Origin: Bombyx mori
Lineage: Eukaryota > Arthropoda > Insecta > Lepidoptera > Bombycidae
Assembly (NCBI RefSeq): GCF_030269925.1
Contig: NC_085121.1
Location: 8,387,501 to 8,451,500, forward strand
DNA: 64,000 bases
Direction of reading: 5' to 3'
Part shown: positions 33,201 through 43,024 of the stretch, piece after piece
Position numbering within the stretch: the first letter of the stretch is position 1
Layout: each line of letters opens with the position of its first letter
Program-made: the position numbers and the translations under genes
Notes under the pieces: generated by a model
The model's database searches: none
The model's input: only the letters and a program-made list of their open reading frames with translations
Told to the model about the DNA's origin: nothing

Positions 33201-34961
33201 CGCCCCCGCCACCGCCACAGCCACACCCTCAGGATGAAACGCTACGGCTGTTCTCTTTTTTGCAAGTACTTACTGCAACATTTGGCTCATTCGCACACGG
33301 AGGAAACGACGTAAGGTATGTGCATTTTTACAAGCTTCATCCGGATTAGTTCGATTATGATGACAGGCCGCTCGAGAGTAGCTCCAAATGTGGGTCTCTT
33401 TATTAAAAATTTCGTAAACATTATAACTTCCAGCGAGAATTGACCCACTTCGATTATTAATAATACATAGGTAATAAAACAAATAGTAAAATTATTTTCC
33501 AGTAATGCTATCGGGCCGCTGGTGGCTTTATGGCTGGTTTATTCAGAAGGCGGAGCGCACGCTCGAGCAGAGACTCCACTTGCGATCCTCGTGTTTGGAG
33601 GCGTCGGTATTGCGCTCGGCCTCTGGCTCTGGGGTCGTCGGGTAATACGCACCGTAGGAGAAGACCTAACTAGTATCACTCCAGATACGTACGTAACAAG
33701 ACAATCACTTTGAAAAATATTTATCGTCAATACAAGCTTAAGCTCGGATATCATGATACCAATATTTTTGAGCATTTCCTCCTTTTTTTTTATTTATTAC
33801 AAGAGGCCCGCTCCGGCTCCGCTCGGGTCTTTAACAAAAATTTGAACGATATTTGACGGTGTTTAATTTTTGTAAATAAAAGAACATTTATTGCGGCATA
33901 ACTATAACTAGATGATGACCGGTTTTTTTTGATAACGCCATCTTGTTGTGTCTTTAAAGCGGTTAGTTGCCCTCAATTAAGAGAAATAGTATTATTATTC
34001 GCCAATAGATGTCGGGAAGAGTTGATTATTGAAAACACGAATAAAACAACATTTTCTGAAAATAAACCGTAGCTAGCTTGATTTATCGCCCCCGAAATCC
34101 CTTGTATACTAAATTTTATGAAAATCGTTGGAGCCGTTTCCGAGATTCAGATTATATATATATTAATATACAGGAATTGCTCGTCTATAGGTATAAGATA
34201 GTTAGACATGTGCTGTCTCGACATTTTTTGTAAACAAGAATGTGTTCTACTTACAAAGTCGTAGTACATTATTTTATTCTATCATCAATAGTTTTCGCAG
34301 CGCACGCGATGTAAAGCATATTTCAGGTAATTTTTTTACACCTTGGGTTACATTAATGGAGTTTTAGTAGCCTATTCAATACAAACAAACAAAAAAATCT
34401 TTCCTCTTTATAATATTATATTTATTATAATCTGAAGAAAATAAATTTGACAGACTGCTTTTGTTGTGATTTGCAGTGGTTTTACTATAGAGCTGGGCGC
34501 AGCGTTGACCGTCCTGGTGGCTAGCAAAGCAGGTTTACCAGTCTCTACAACTCATTGCAAAGTCGGCTCCGTTGTATGTGTTGGATATTTTTCTCAAAAA
34601 TCTGTTGACTGGACACTGTTTAGGTGTGTTTTTCTGTAATCTAGTATATATTATATATAGTTTTTTAAGACAGATATGTTTTTAGATATAGATTTTTTTA
34701 GAGATAGATAGAGATATTTTTTAAGGGCATTCTGTAATTTTTCTAGCCCCTTTTCTAAATAAACAATATTTCAATAGGTACGATATAATTGTAATAGTAT
34801 TTTAAAAAAAAAGAGGAAAAATATAGAAAACAGAGCTTCAAAAAATTAATCGTCATTCATTTATTTACAGGAATATCATTTTTGCGTGGGTGGTAACCCT
34901 ACCAGTTGTTGCTGCGGTGGCGTCACTGTCAATGTTGGCGCTTGAAGCGTTCGTCGTTTAA
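30291..34961 (+). CDS. PiT-type sodium-dependent phosphate transporter (SLC20)
   Basis: Imports inorganic phosphate with sodium across the plasma membrane. Nine coding exons: 30291-30483, 31015-31260, 31682-31864, 31945-32118, 32176-32669, 33098-33315, 33503-33688, 34477-34623, 34871-34961; all joins keep phase and give 643 aa (human PiT2 652). The two inverted PiT signatures are present: [20 protein letters not shown] near residue 28 and [17 protein letters not shown] in the second half, plus [16 protein letters not shown] and [17 protein letters not shown]. Exon 5 encodes the large variable, Ser-rich cytoplasmic loop. The donor after exon 2 is weak (GTTGGT); reading through it gives GWFK and a stop. 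Two Bm1 SINEs lie in introns. A poly(A) signal may be the AATAAA at 35772-35777. Confidence 0.95.
30627..30888 (-). mobile_element. Bm1-type SINE body in PiT intron 1
   Basis: Minus-strand copy: T-run, TATTGCTTATGTGTGTGGAC, the TTAAGTGGTTACTGGATCCC block and CCACCAGTAATTACGCAAAT at its far end. The tRNA-like head is absent. Confidence 0.8.
32797..33043 (+). mobile_element. Bm1-type SINE body in PiT intron 5
   Basis: From CCTGGTGGTAGGACCTCTTG to CAATAAAAAAAAAA. It ends about 55 bp before the next exon, so its tail forms part of the 3' portion of the intron near the branch site. Confidence 0.8.
33800..34200 (+). repeat. RTE-type interspersed repeat in PiT intron 7
   Basis: Starts ACAAGAGGCCCGCTCCGGCT, contains CTTGTATACTAAATTTTATG and GAAAATCGTTGGAGCCGTTT then CCGAGATT, and ends in a TATA-rich stretch. 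Same general class as 22170-22480 and 44577-44775, with different wording. Confidence 0.5.
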
Positions 34962-36628
34962 AAAAGAAAAAAAACAACAATAATATCACCATATTATTAC
35001 TGTTCTCCAGTAGTTCACATATTATATTTAGCGTATTAATTTCTAATTTAAATCAGCAAAGATTCCTAGATTTTTTCAACACTGAAATTGATTTGATGTT
35101 AATGCTTAAATCTTATTAGTACGTATATAACTATTGAGTAGGTTATGTTTAGATTTTCAAATAGGGAAATTTGCACATACGCATTCTACAATAGATTCCA
35201 TAGTTTATTTATCTTAGTATTCTCCTAATTTCTTTCTAACTTGTTTTAAATTAAAAATCACTGTTAATGTTACTTAACTCTTGAGCCTGTGTTTGAAGTA
35301 GCTGCTGGTTTTACATACAGTATCTAGATTATCTAGATTTCTGATCGTGGGTTTTCTCCATATTTGATATTTATGACTTAACGTTTTTCAATTCAAAACT
35401 AATTAAAAAAAATTTTTGAAAATTGTAGCCAGTTAATTAGTATACCTACAAAGTATTTAAGATACTTTCAAGCATACCTACTAAACTTGGCCCATAATAA
35501 TATTATTGAATCCTCACTAATCAACTAAAAAAAAAGCTTCAGCTGCATGAGAATTGAAAAACATTACGATATTGTCAATTTCAGGTGTTTGATCTTATTT
35601 ACATTTAATTAAGAATTTAAAGAAAAAAGCGACTGGTTTTTGAGAGATTCCTATGTCTATATTCTGCCATTGGAAAGTAATGATGGAAATGTACTATTGC
35701 TGTTTGTACTTCGATCAATATATCATAAATTTGAAATTGAAAATTTGAATTGAATAATGAAAAAAATGTTGAATAAACATAGTTGGTATTTGCAGTGTTT
35801 TATTGTCTTTGGACACGGGCATACAAATTCACAGGGCACTCTTGTACGCCGCGCGGATTTAAAAATGTGTTTTTGCTCTTGTAGGTAATTCATAGCTAAT
35901 CAATCCATTCAACTCTTTTCTTGAATAATGATCTACATTATTATTTAAAAGTTCAAAAGAGTCATAGAGGTAATATAATTAAAACTACTATTATGGTTCA
36001 ATCTCACTTTTTGAAGTGAAACTTCTTTAAGCGCGTTGAGAGTAAAATTTTACTCGCGACAGATGCGGCTAGAGAGAAAAGTTACAATTAGGTTAGGACA
36101 AGCGAGAGTGAGAAAATAGACAGAGCGTCCCACGAACCACACGACCGTGGAGGGGGAATGGATAAAGCGACGTCGTTTCTCTTTTAAACACATTCTGTTT
36201 ACGGACGCCGGCCACTAGATGGTTTGTTACTAGTTTCTCATTGCTCCTGTAGAGGGCAGTAACATATTAACTATCTTATATGTTATTTTTAATGAAGGAT
36301 TTACAAAAAATATTTAGGTCTCATTTTAGGTCCCTTATTATACACATACAGATTGAGGACTGCATTCAAGCTGGAGAGAAAGATAAATGAAGGTTTCCTA
36401 TACTTATGCATGCAGCTTTGCTTACAAAATAGTCTCGCAAATTTTTATTGTTTCTTGTTGAATGATGAATAGTACTTATAAGTAGATATTGTTATTATGA
36501 AATCCGTTGCCTATTTGTAAATGACACTCATAATAGTTATTGTTACCCAAACACAAAGTCAACTTCTTTTAAACCAAAATCAAAAGGGTTTCCATTCATA
36601 ATCACATTTATATCGATCTATTTATATC
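34962..36628. other. PiT 3' UTR and intergenic flank
   Basis: AT-rich, with possible poly(A) signal AATAAA at 35772-35777. A GC-richer segment at about 36030-36250 (CGACCGTGGAGGGGGAATGG, GCCGGCCACTAGATGG) has no recognisable frame and may be an old element. Confidence 0.4.
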
Positions 36629-36774
36629 TGTTACGGTAAATGTACACTCTTGGGAAATGTACATTTTTACCGTAAATGTGCAAATTTGTTGCAGTAAAAA
36701 AATATTTATTTAAATAAATAATAAAAAAGGCTTTAATAACGAAAATTATTTTAATATCTACTTTTACCGTAACA
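36629..36774. mobile_element. 146-bp mini-MITE with TGTTACGGTAAA ends
   Basis: Left end TGTTACGGTAAATGTACA, right end inverse of TGTTACGGTAAAAGTAG, flanked by TATC on both sides (36625-36628 and 36775-36778). A third inverse copy of the core (TTTTTACCGTAA) sits inside near 36664. Non-coding. Confidence 0.55.
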
Positions 36775-36940
36775 TATCCACATCTCGCTAAAAGCGAAGT
36801 AAACACTATTTTCATCCTTAGCTAAATAGTATTACAGTATTTAGGCCCACTTAATATTATGTGCCTACCGGTCATAGAATAATTCTAACTGTAAATTTTA
36901 ATGATATAGAATACCGACAGTTTCAAACCTTGAACTTTTT

Positions 36941-37205
36941 TTTTTATTGCTTAGATGGGTGAACGAGCTCACAGCCCACCTGGTGTTAAGTGGTTACTGG
37001 AGCCCATAGATATCTACGACGTAAATGCGCCACCCACCTTGAGATATAAGTTCTAAGATCTCAAGTATAGTCACAACGGTTGCCCCACCCTTCAAACCGA
37101 AACGAATTACAGCTTCACGGCAGAAATAGGCAGGGTAGTGGTACCTACCCGCGCGGACTCACAAGAGGTCCTACCACCAGTAATTACGCAAACTAAAACT
37201 TGCGG
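36941..37205 (-). mobile_element. Bm1-type SINE body
   Basis: T-run, TATTGCTTAGATGGGTGAAC, the full body in inverse, to CCACCAGTAATTACGCAAAC. No head. Near 37265-37350 a short inverse fragment of the family A LINE tail follows (CTACCTATTCGTTGGTAGAC). Confidence 0.8.
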
Positions 37206-37350
37206 GTTTGCAGTAAAATATCAACTATAAGATATTCTGCTACAATTTTATTATTTATTGACATTTTTTTTCCTACCTATTCGTTGGTAGACTACGGGGC
37301 TATTCCAACTACGTCCGGACGGGTAGGTGAGCTCACGGGCTTAACTTGAT

Positions 37351-38390
37351 TTATGACATTTCATCTATCTTATTACAACGCTATACCATGATTATCCCAT
37401 CGCTTTACTGCTGTCCAAAAGTAATATTCTGCAATCTGCCTGATAGGTTATACACTTATTTACTTACGATATTAAAATTGGAAATCCTTCCTTTTTTCTG
37501 TAAAATCTTCCGCCAACGTTAATACTTAGCTGCTCTAATTTAAATCTGGTATCTACTGAGATAATAATTACGCCTTTAAGTTTGTGCTTAATTTAGTTAA
37601 ATGTTTAGATTTTTTGTTTAAGAACATTGCGTCACACGTGTAGAAAACTTTCATAGGTTTTATGTTCTAATTCAAATTCTATATTTATAGAGATTCACGG
37701 TCAGTGGTTACATGTTTAAAATCCGGTTTTAATACGTCCCAGATATCCAACGCGTGGCGTTGTCTTGTTTTATTACATTATTTTTTAATAACTGCATGAT
37801 AGTGTTAAATCATTCGGAAGTGTTCCAGGGCAAGTTTTGAATATCTATTTGCATTTAGCTTATATTTTAATGTGCTGCTATGATAATATTATGATTACGA
37901 TGAAAGAATGACATTTTTATTTAAAAAAAAACATACTCGTATTTGGGTCAAAATGACATAAAAGGGTATGTGAAGCGCAGTTTCAAATTTGCGTTCCTAT
38001 GTTGAAATGAAAACTTTACATATCAAAACTTATTTAAACTTATTTAGTAATAAAAATACTTTATTTATTTTATTTACCGTTAAAATAAAAATCCCATGAA
38101 TGAAAAATATTGAGATAATACACATTCAGTCACCCTGCGACAAATGTCGCACCTCATCTGCTGCATTCAGTCAAACTTTATTATGATCTATTTAAAAGTA
38201 CACATAGGTATATGTTGGAAAAACGAACTAATGTTCAGGGGCTTGGTGTTTAAGACCAGTGCATAGAGACCTTTCGTGCGGCTACGACTGTGTAACGGTT
38301 GCTAATCGTGATCACTTGTGAACCTAGCTTAATTTTATGACTGTCCTAGAACTGAAAATACATAAGGGTCTCGAACGTGCTTTATCTATC
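37351..38390. other. Intergenic, nothing recognised
   Basis: AT-rich DNA with no open frame of interest and no repeat family that I know. Confidence 0.45.
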
Positions 38391-38773
38391 TAATATATAA
38401 AATTCTCGTGTCACAATGTTCGTTCCCATACTCCTCCGAAACCGCTTGACCGATTCTCATGAAATTTTTTATGCATATTCAGTAAGCCTGAGAATCGGCT
38501 ACTATCTATTTTTCATACCCATAAGTGATCAGGGTTGTCCACCCCTAACAATTTTTTTTATTGGGACATTTTTGTTGTTATATTGAGGTATTATGTGGTT
38601 GAATGAGGTTTTGTTATTTTTATTATATATTCCCTCATCGTTCACAGAACTACATACCTCTTTCACTCATTTACCACATCCTTACACACTTACAATAAAT
38701 TAGTTTTTTTTTCCACACTAGAAATTCCCTAGAAATCTTATATATGGCAAAACAATGTCGGCCGGGTCAGCTA
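38391..38773 (+). mobile_element. Helitron-like non-autonomous element 1
   Basis: Starts TCTAATATATAAAATTCTCG and carries GTTCGTTCCCATACTCCTCC then GAAACCGCTTGACCGATTC. It ends TCGGCCGGGTCAGCTAG before a T. The CTAG end followed by T fits Helitron insertion between A and T; a rolling-circle protein is absent. Confidence 0.55.
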
Positions 38774-38777
38774 GTAT

Positions 38778-38984
38778 AAGTATATAAAAATGAATTGCTG
38801 TTCCTTAGTATCGATAAAACTCGAAAACGGCTGGACCGATTTGGCTAATTTTGGTCTTGAATTATTTGTCGATGTTCAGAAAAGGTTTGAAATGTAGATA
38901 AATATGAAAATTTTCGGAATTAAATAAAGTTAAGTCTTTTATTTATCGATTGAGGCACCACAAAGTCTGCCGGGTCAGCTAGTC
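38778..38984 (+). mobile_element. Helitron-like non-autonomous element 2, abutting element 1
   Basis: Starts ATAAAAATGAATTGCTGTTC, with AAAACGGCTGGACCGATTTG and CTTTTATTTATCGATTGAGG, and ends AGTCTGCCGGGTCAGCTAG before a T. Same family as 46852-47128. Only about five bases separate it from element 1. Confidence 0.55.
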
Positions 38985-39259
38985 ATTTATAAAAAATAAC
39001 AACATAAATAGAGGGTGTATTGGAAACGTTCCCGGATACTTATATACTCGGAATCGCTTTTATTACTGACATCATAGTACAGAAATATCGCTACCGAAAA
39101 CATTTATTTTAATACGCTTTATTAGCTTCGCCTAATGTGTGTATGAATGTAACATAGTATTTGCAAGGGTGTTTATCCACTTAAAATATTAATGATAAAA
39201 CTGTATGCTACTATAAGCATTATTATTATTTTTATTTATTATCTTATTAGGTAGAAAAC

Positions 39260-41146
39260 ATGGAAAACCATGGGAAAGGTGGACCTTTGGCCACAACGGT
39301 GTATCAAGTTCCTGCGATTGAGGTAGGTATTGTATATTCGGGAATATTACTTGGTTATTTGTCTGATCTATACAAATAAGTAGAAAAATAATGAAAAGAA
39401 AATGTTAAATTATTTTAAAAATGATTTTACAGTACCTACTTAGTATTATTATTTAAATGTATTATAAATACTTTATTAATTATATCAATTTGTAACATTT
39501 CATAACAGTAATGTCAAGGAGTTTTTATTAACTTCTAAGCAATGGGAAAAATTACTAAGCTTAAACGGGCAGTCAAGTTCGTATTGTATTAGGTAAATGG
39601 CTACCGCGGTGGAGTTCACAGACATCACACAAGGTGAAAACCTACGGCCATCTTGACACGTGACGTCTTCATATTCTATTTTTCAAACCGAAATTTATGA
39701 GCACTTCTCAGCAAAAAAGATGGGACAGTGGTATTTGATGACAGTGGGTTTATATACGTCCTATCATCAGTACTTGTAACAAAATATTAGGAGAGAGCGA
39801 TAACTCAGTAATTTACCCTGTACGAATAAAAGATGATAGATGTACCTAGTAACTCTGCCCGAAGCCAGAGTCGCAGAAATCGAAGCAGCTATTCTCATGA
39901 AGGATCTTTTGAATATAATATAAATAAAAATATGTACCTAAATGAATAACTGGGATCATATTACGCACGGTCATCAGACCTTAAATTAGTATCCCTTGTG
40001 TTTTGGGTACCAGATACACACTTATAAACGTTTAAATATATGCTTAAATAGTTAATAAACACACAGACAAAGAACAAACAAATCTGTTCATCACACGAAA
40101 GTTTGTCCCATGTGGGAATCGAACCTACGACCCTTGGCGCAGCAGTCAAGAGCTCTAACTACTGCACTACCGCCTATATGACTGAATAATTTTTCAACTT
40201 ATATAATTGCGTGCTTCTCGACGATTGTTGCAGAAGCCGTTATTGGGTCCGGGGAACACAGACACAATTTGCCCGTTTTGTCGAGCGTCCATTAGGAGTG
40301 CCATAAAGTACAGTATTACCTCGAAAACGCACATTGCCGCTGCTCTCTGGTGCTTGGTTTGGTATGGGAATGCAAATAATAATAACTCTAATATTATGTA
40401 TTTCGAACCATTGCTTGTTTCGATATTCGAGTGCAAACACAATTAAAATAACTTTTATGGGTTAGTCTTGCGTTTGGGTGAAAAATGTTAAAAGAATCGT
40501 TAATGACTAGAAATTTGAAATGGCAGATACGATTTTAGTAAGCACAATATTCAAATATCGACGTAGAATAAATACATCGGGCGTCCCTGACCAAACTGGA
40601 AAGTATTCGAATTAGTCGAAAATAATAAAATTTATTTATGTAATAAACGTGAATAAATAGTAAAAATAGTTTTAATTATGGTTCGAACCAGGTCAAAAGT
40701 TCAGTCTTTTTGGTCAAAATTTTTAAATAATTTAATGTATTATTGCCAAGTATCATTTCACATTTTACTGTTTCCCGTTTCGCGGTAAGAGAAGTCGACG
40801 TCAGAATTCTTAGGTCTCTTATTGTTCTATCCAAGATTCAAAATAAATAGTCTTATTTTCGGGTTTCCTGAACCTCAACTTCAGTCTTTTCTTGTGGTTG
40901 CCACTGTGGATCCTGAGTCAACTTCCAGGAATGACTCTTGTGCGAGTCTAGAGCTGAAAATGAGTGACGGGCAAATATTTGATAGCATTTAAATTACACA
41001 CTAAATTTACATAAAGTAACTTTAAAATAAATTTGCTGTTTTTTTTCAGTTGCCTCTGTTGCATGCCGTATGCGTCGGATACATGTAAAAACGTGGACCA
41101 TTTTTGTCCAAATTGCCATAAATACATCGGAACTTACGCGAGGTAA
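39260..41146 (+). CDS. LITAF-domain membrane protein 1
   Basis: LITAF (SIMPLE-like) proteins are zinc-binding, monotopic proteins on the cytosolic face of late endosomes and lysosomes. Three exons: 39260-39322, 40234-40361 and 41050-41146; joins in phase; 95 aa. N-terminus MENHGKGGPLATTVYQVPAI is short and lacks the usual proline-rich run. The domain has the first CxxC (ICPFC, Cys34 and Cys37), an alanine-rich hydrophobic stretch (HIAAALWCLVCCLCCMPY), and the second knuckle HFCPNCHKYIGTYAR (Cys83, Cys86). The stop TAA follows Arg directly (AGGTAA), which also looks like a donor but is not needed. A tRNA-headed SINE and a decayed Bm1 lie in intron 1. A paralogue is at 60673-61526. Confidence 0.9.
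39595..39790 (-). mobile_element. Decayed Bm1-type SINE in LITAF1 intron 1
   Basis: Recognisable only by spaced words (TTCAAACCGAAATTTATGAG, TGGGACAGTGGTATTTGATG, CCTATCATCAGTACTTGTAA). Old copy, minus strand. Confidence 0.45.
39957..40178 (-). mobile_element. SINE with tRNA-like head, a second family
   Basis: On the minus strand the head reads GCGGTAGTGCAGTAGTTAGA (A-box region) and GTAGGTTCGATTCCCACATG (B box). A body with GTTTGTTCTTTGTCTGTGTG and CTGGTACCCAAAACACAAGG follows, ending in CTGATGACCGTGCGTAATAT. Distinct from Bm1. The head is tRNA-like but lacks a cloverleaf good enough to be a working tRNA gene. Confidence 0.7.
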
Positions 41147-41320
41147 TTGTTCAAAAAGTATCTATCTATAAATCAAATAAATAATAGTGTACGCTTGAAT
41201 GTTTTGTATTATTACAATTTAATTCATACTGTTATGTTTACTGTTGCAAAAAATAATTAAATAATTAAGATATTGTCTGATGCCGCAGGTGTTAATTCCG
41301 AAGCATTCTCGAAGCTAATA

Positions 41321-42566
41321 GCCAGACAGACTCGTGCTCATCATACGAGACTTCTTGTCGAACCGTTCGTTTCGATATCGAGTAGAGGGAACTCGTTCTC
41401 GTCCCCGTCATCTGACTGCCGGAGTCCCGCAAGGCTCCGCACTCTCCCCGTTACTATTTAGTTTGTATATCAACGATATACCCCGGTCTCCGGAGACCCA
41501 TCTAGCGCTCTTCGCCGATGACACGGCTATCTACTACTCGTGTAGGAAGATGTCGTTGCTTCATCGGCGACTCCAGACCGCAGTAACCACCATGGGACAG
41601 TGGTTCCGGAAGTGGCGAATTGACATCAACCCCACGAAAAGCACAGCGGTGCTATTCAAAAGGGGTCGCCCTCCGAATACCACTTCGAACATCCCACTCC
41701 CCAATAGGCGCGTAAACACCTCCGCCGTTAGCCCCATCACTCTCTTTGACCAGCCCATACAGTGGGCCTCGAAGATCAAATACCTAGGCGTCACCCTCGA
41801 CAGAGGGATGACATTCCGTCCCCACGTAAAAACGGTACGCGATCGCGCCGCGTTTATACTAGGACGACTCTACCCAATGCTTTGTAGACGAAGCAAACTG
41901 TCCCTCCGTAACAAGGTAACCCTCTACAAAACTTGCATACGCCCCGTCATGACGTATGCAAGCGTAGTGTTCGCTCACGCGGCCCGCACCAACTTGAAAC
42001 CCCTTCAGGTTATACAATCCCGATTCTGCAGGATAGCCGTCGGAGCACCATGGTTCCAGAGGAACGTGGACCTCCACGATGACCTGGAGCTCGACCCCGT
42101 CAGTAAGTATCTACAGTCGGCATCGCTGCGCCACTTTGAGAAGGCGGCACGACATGAGAACCCTCTTGTCGTCGCCGCCGGAAACTACATACCCGATCCT
42201 GTAGACCGTTTGGTAAACCGTCGACGTCGCCCAAAGCACGTCATCACGGATCCTCCTGATCCATTAACGGTGCTTTTAGGCAATACAAGCACCGGTCACC
42301 GTCCTCGCCGAACCCGTCGCTTGCGACGAAGGGCTCGACGAGCGAATTAACCCACAGACACAGCCCACTGAGTTTCTCGCCGGATCTTCTCAGTGGGTCG
42401 CGCTTCCGATCCGGTGGTAGATTCTGCGAAGCACTGCTCTTGCTAGGGCGGTGTTAGCAATTCTCCGGTTTGAGCCCCGCGAGCTCACCTACACAAGCTA
42501 GGGTACGCTGAAATAGCCTCTCAAGGCTATCAGCATAGGTAGGAAAAAAAAAAAAAGAAAAAAAAA
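41321..42566 (+). mobile_element. Jockey-like LINE (family A), 5'-truncated, target duplication intact
   Basis: Flanked by exact GAAGCTAATA at 41311-41320 and 42567-42576. The insertion begins inside the polymerase frame and ends with the family A tail (AGCATAGGTAGG) and an A-rich run (42542-42566). The coding part is open from the truncation point to its natural stop. Exact duplication and open frame suggest a young insertion. It lies about 170 bp after LITAF1 and also explains the orphan family A tails elsewhere. Confidence 0.88.
41322..42350 (+). CDS. Jockey-like reverse transcriptase, C-terminal 342 aa, N-terminus lost
   Basis: Non-LTR retrotransposon polymerase. Motifs: LTAGVPQGSALSPLLFSLYI (domain 4), HLALFADDTAIYYSC with the catalytic Asp pair (domain 5), WRIDINPTKSTAVLF (domain 6) and KIKYLGVTLDRGMTF (domain 7). 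A thumb-like region and an Arg-rich end (RPRRTRRLRRRARRAN) follow. The endonuclease and fingers are absent because of the 5' truncation at 41321. There is no start codon of its own; an in-frame GTG at 41334 is not meaningful. No frame damage is seen, unlike the other LINE copies here. Confidence 0.85.
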   Translation, partial: PDRLVLIIRDFLSNRSFRYRVEGTRSRPRHLTAGVPQGSALSPLLFSLYINDIPRSPETHLALFADDTAIYYSCRKMSLLHRRLQTAVTTMGQWFRKWRIDINPTKSTAVLFKRGRPPNTTSNIPLPNRRVNTSAVSPITLFDQPIQWASKIKYLGVTLDRGMTFRPHVKTVRDRAAFILGRLYPMLCRRSKLSLRNKVTLYKTCIRPVMTYASVVFAHAARTNLKPLQVIQSRFCRIAVGAPWFQRNVDLHDDLELDPVSKYLQSASLRHFEKAARHENPLVVAAGNYIPDPVDRLVNRRRRPKHVITDPPDPLTVLLGNTSTGHRPRRTRRLRRRARRAN

Positions 42567-42865
42567 GAAGCTAATATCTCAAATGTGTATGTATGTGTTA
42601 ATCATACCCGCGAAAATGGCTAAACGGATTTAAAGGAAATTTTGCGGATAATCTATGACCTGGATAACACATAGAATAACTTATACCTTGCTGACAACGC
42701 GTATTTGGGATTGAACATAGCAGATGCTATAATAATTAAAACAATTAAGCCAACGTGTTCGCTAGTTTATGATTTTTAGCTATGATCTACAAATCGACTG
42801 GTAGTTTATGAGCCATAGAGTGATAAGGAATTATATTTATGATTAATTACACTTAACATTGGGGT

Positions 42866-42985
42866 ATTTTTTTTTTATTGTCCTTGTAGGCATACGACCA
42901 TACAGCCAACCTGATGGTGAGTGGTCACCGTCGCCCATAGACCTCAGCAAATCCAGGGGCAGAGCCAAGCCGCTGCCTAGTAACA
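42866..42985 (-). mobile_element. LINE 3' tail (family C) abutting the INTS8 3' end
   Basis: T-run, TATTGTCCTTGTAGGCATAC, then GATGGTGAGTGGTCACCGTC to GGGGCAGAGCCAAGCCGCTG. It lies about 40 bp beyond the INTS8 stop codon and in the same sense as that gene. Confidence 0.7.
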
Positions 42986-43024
42986 CAATAAAACACAAGT
43001 CAATCTTTGAAGTTTTTATTATAT

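Noticed and set aside
40095..40178. Possible tRNA gene on the minus strand
   Set aside because: It has A- and B-box-like words, but the cloverleaf is poor and it is followed by a SINE body and tail, so it is a retroposon head.
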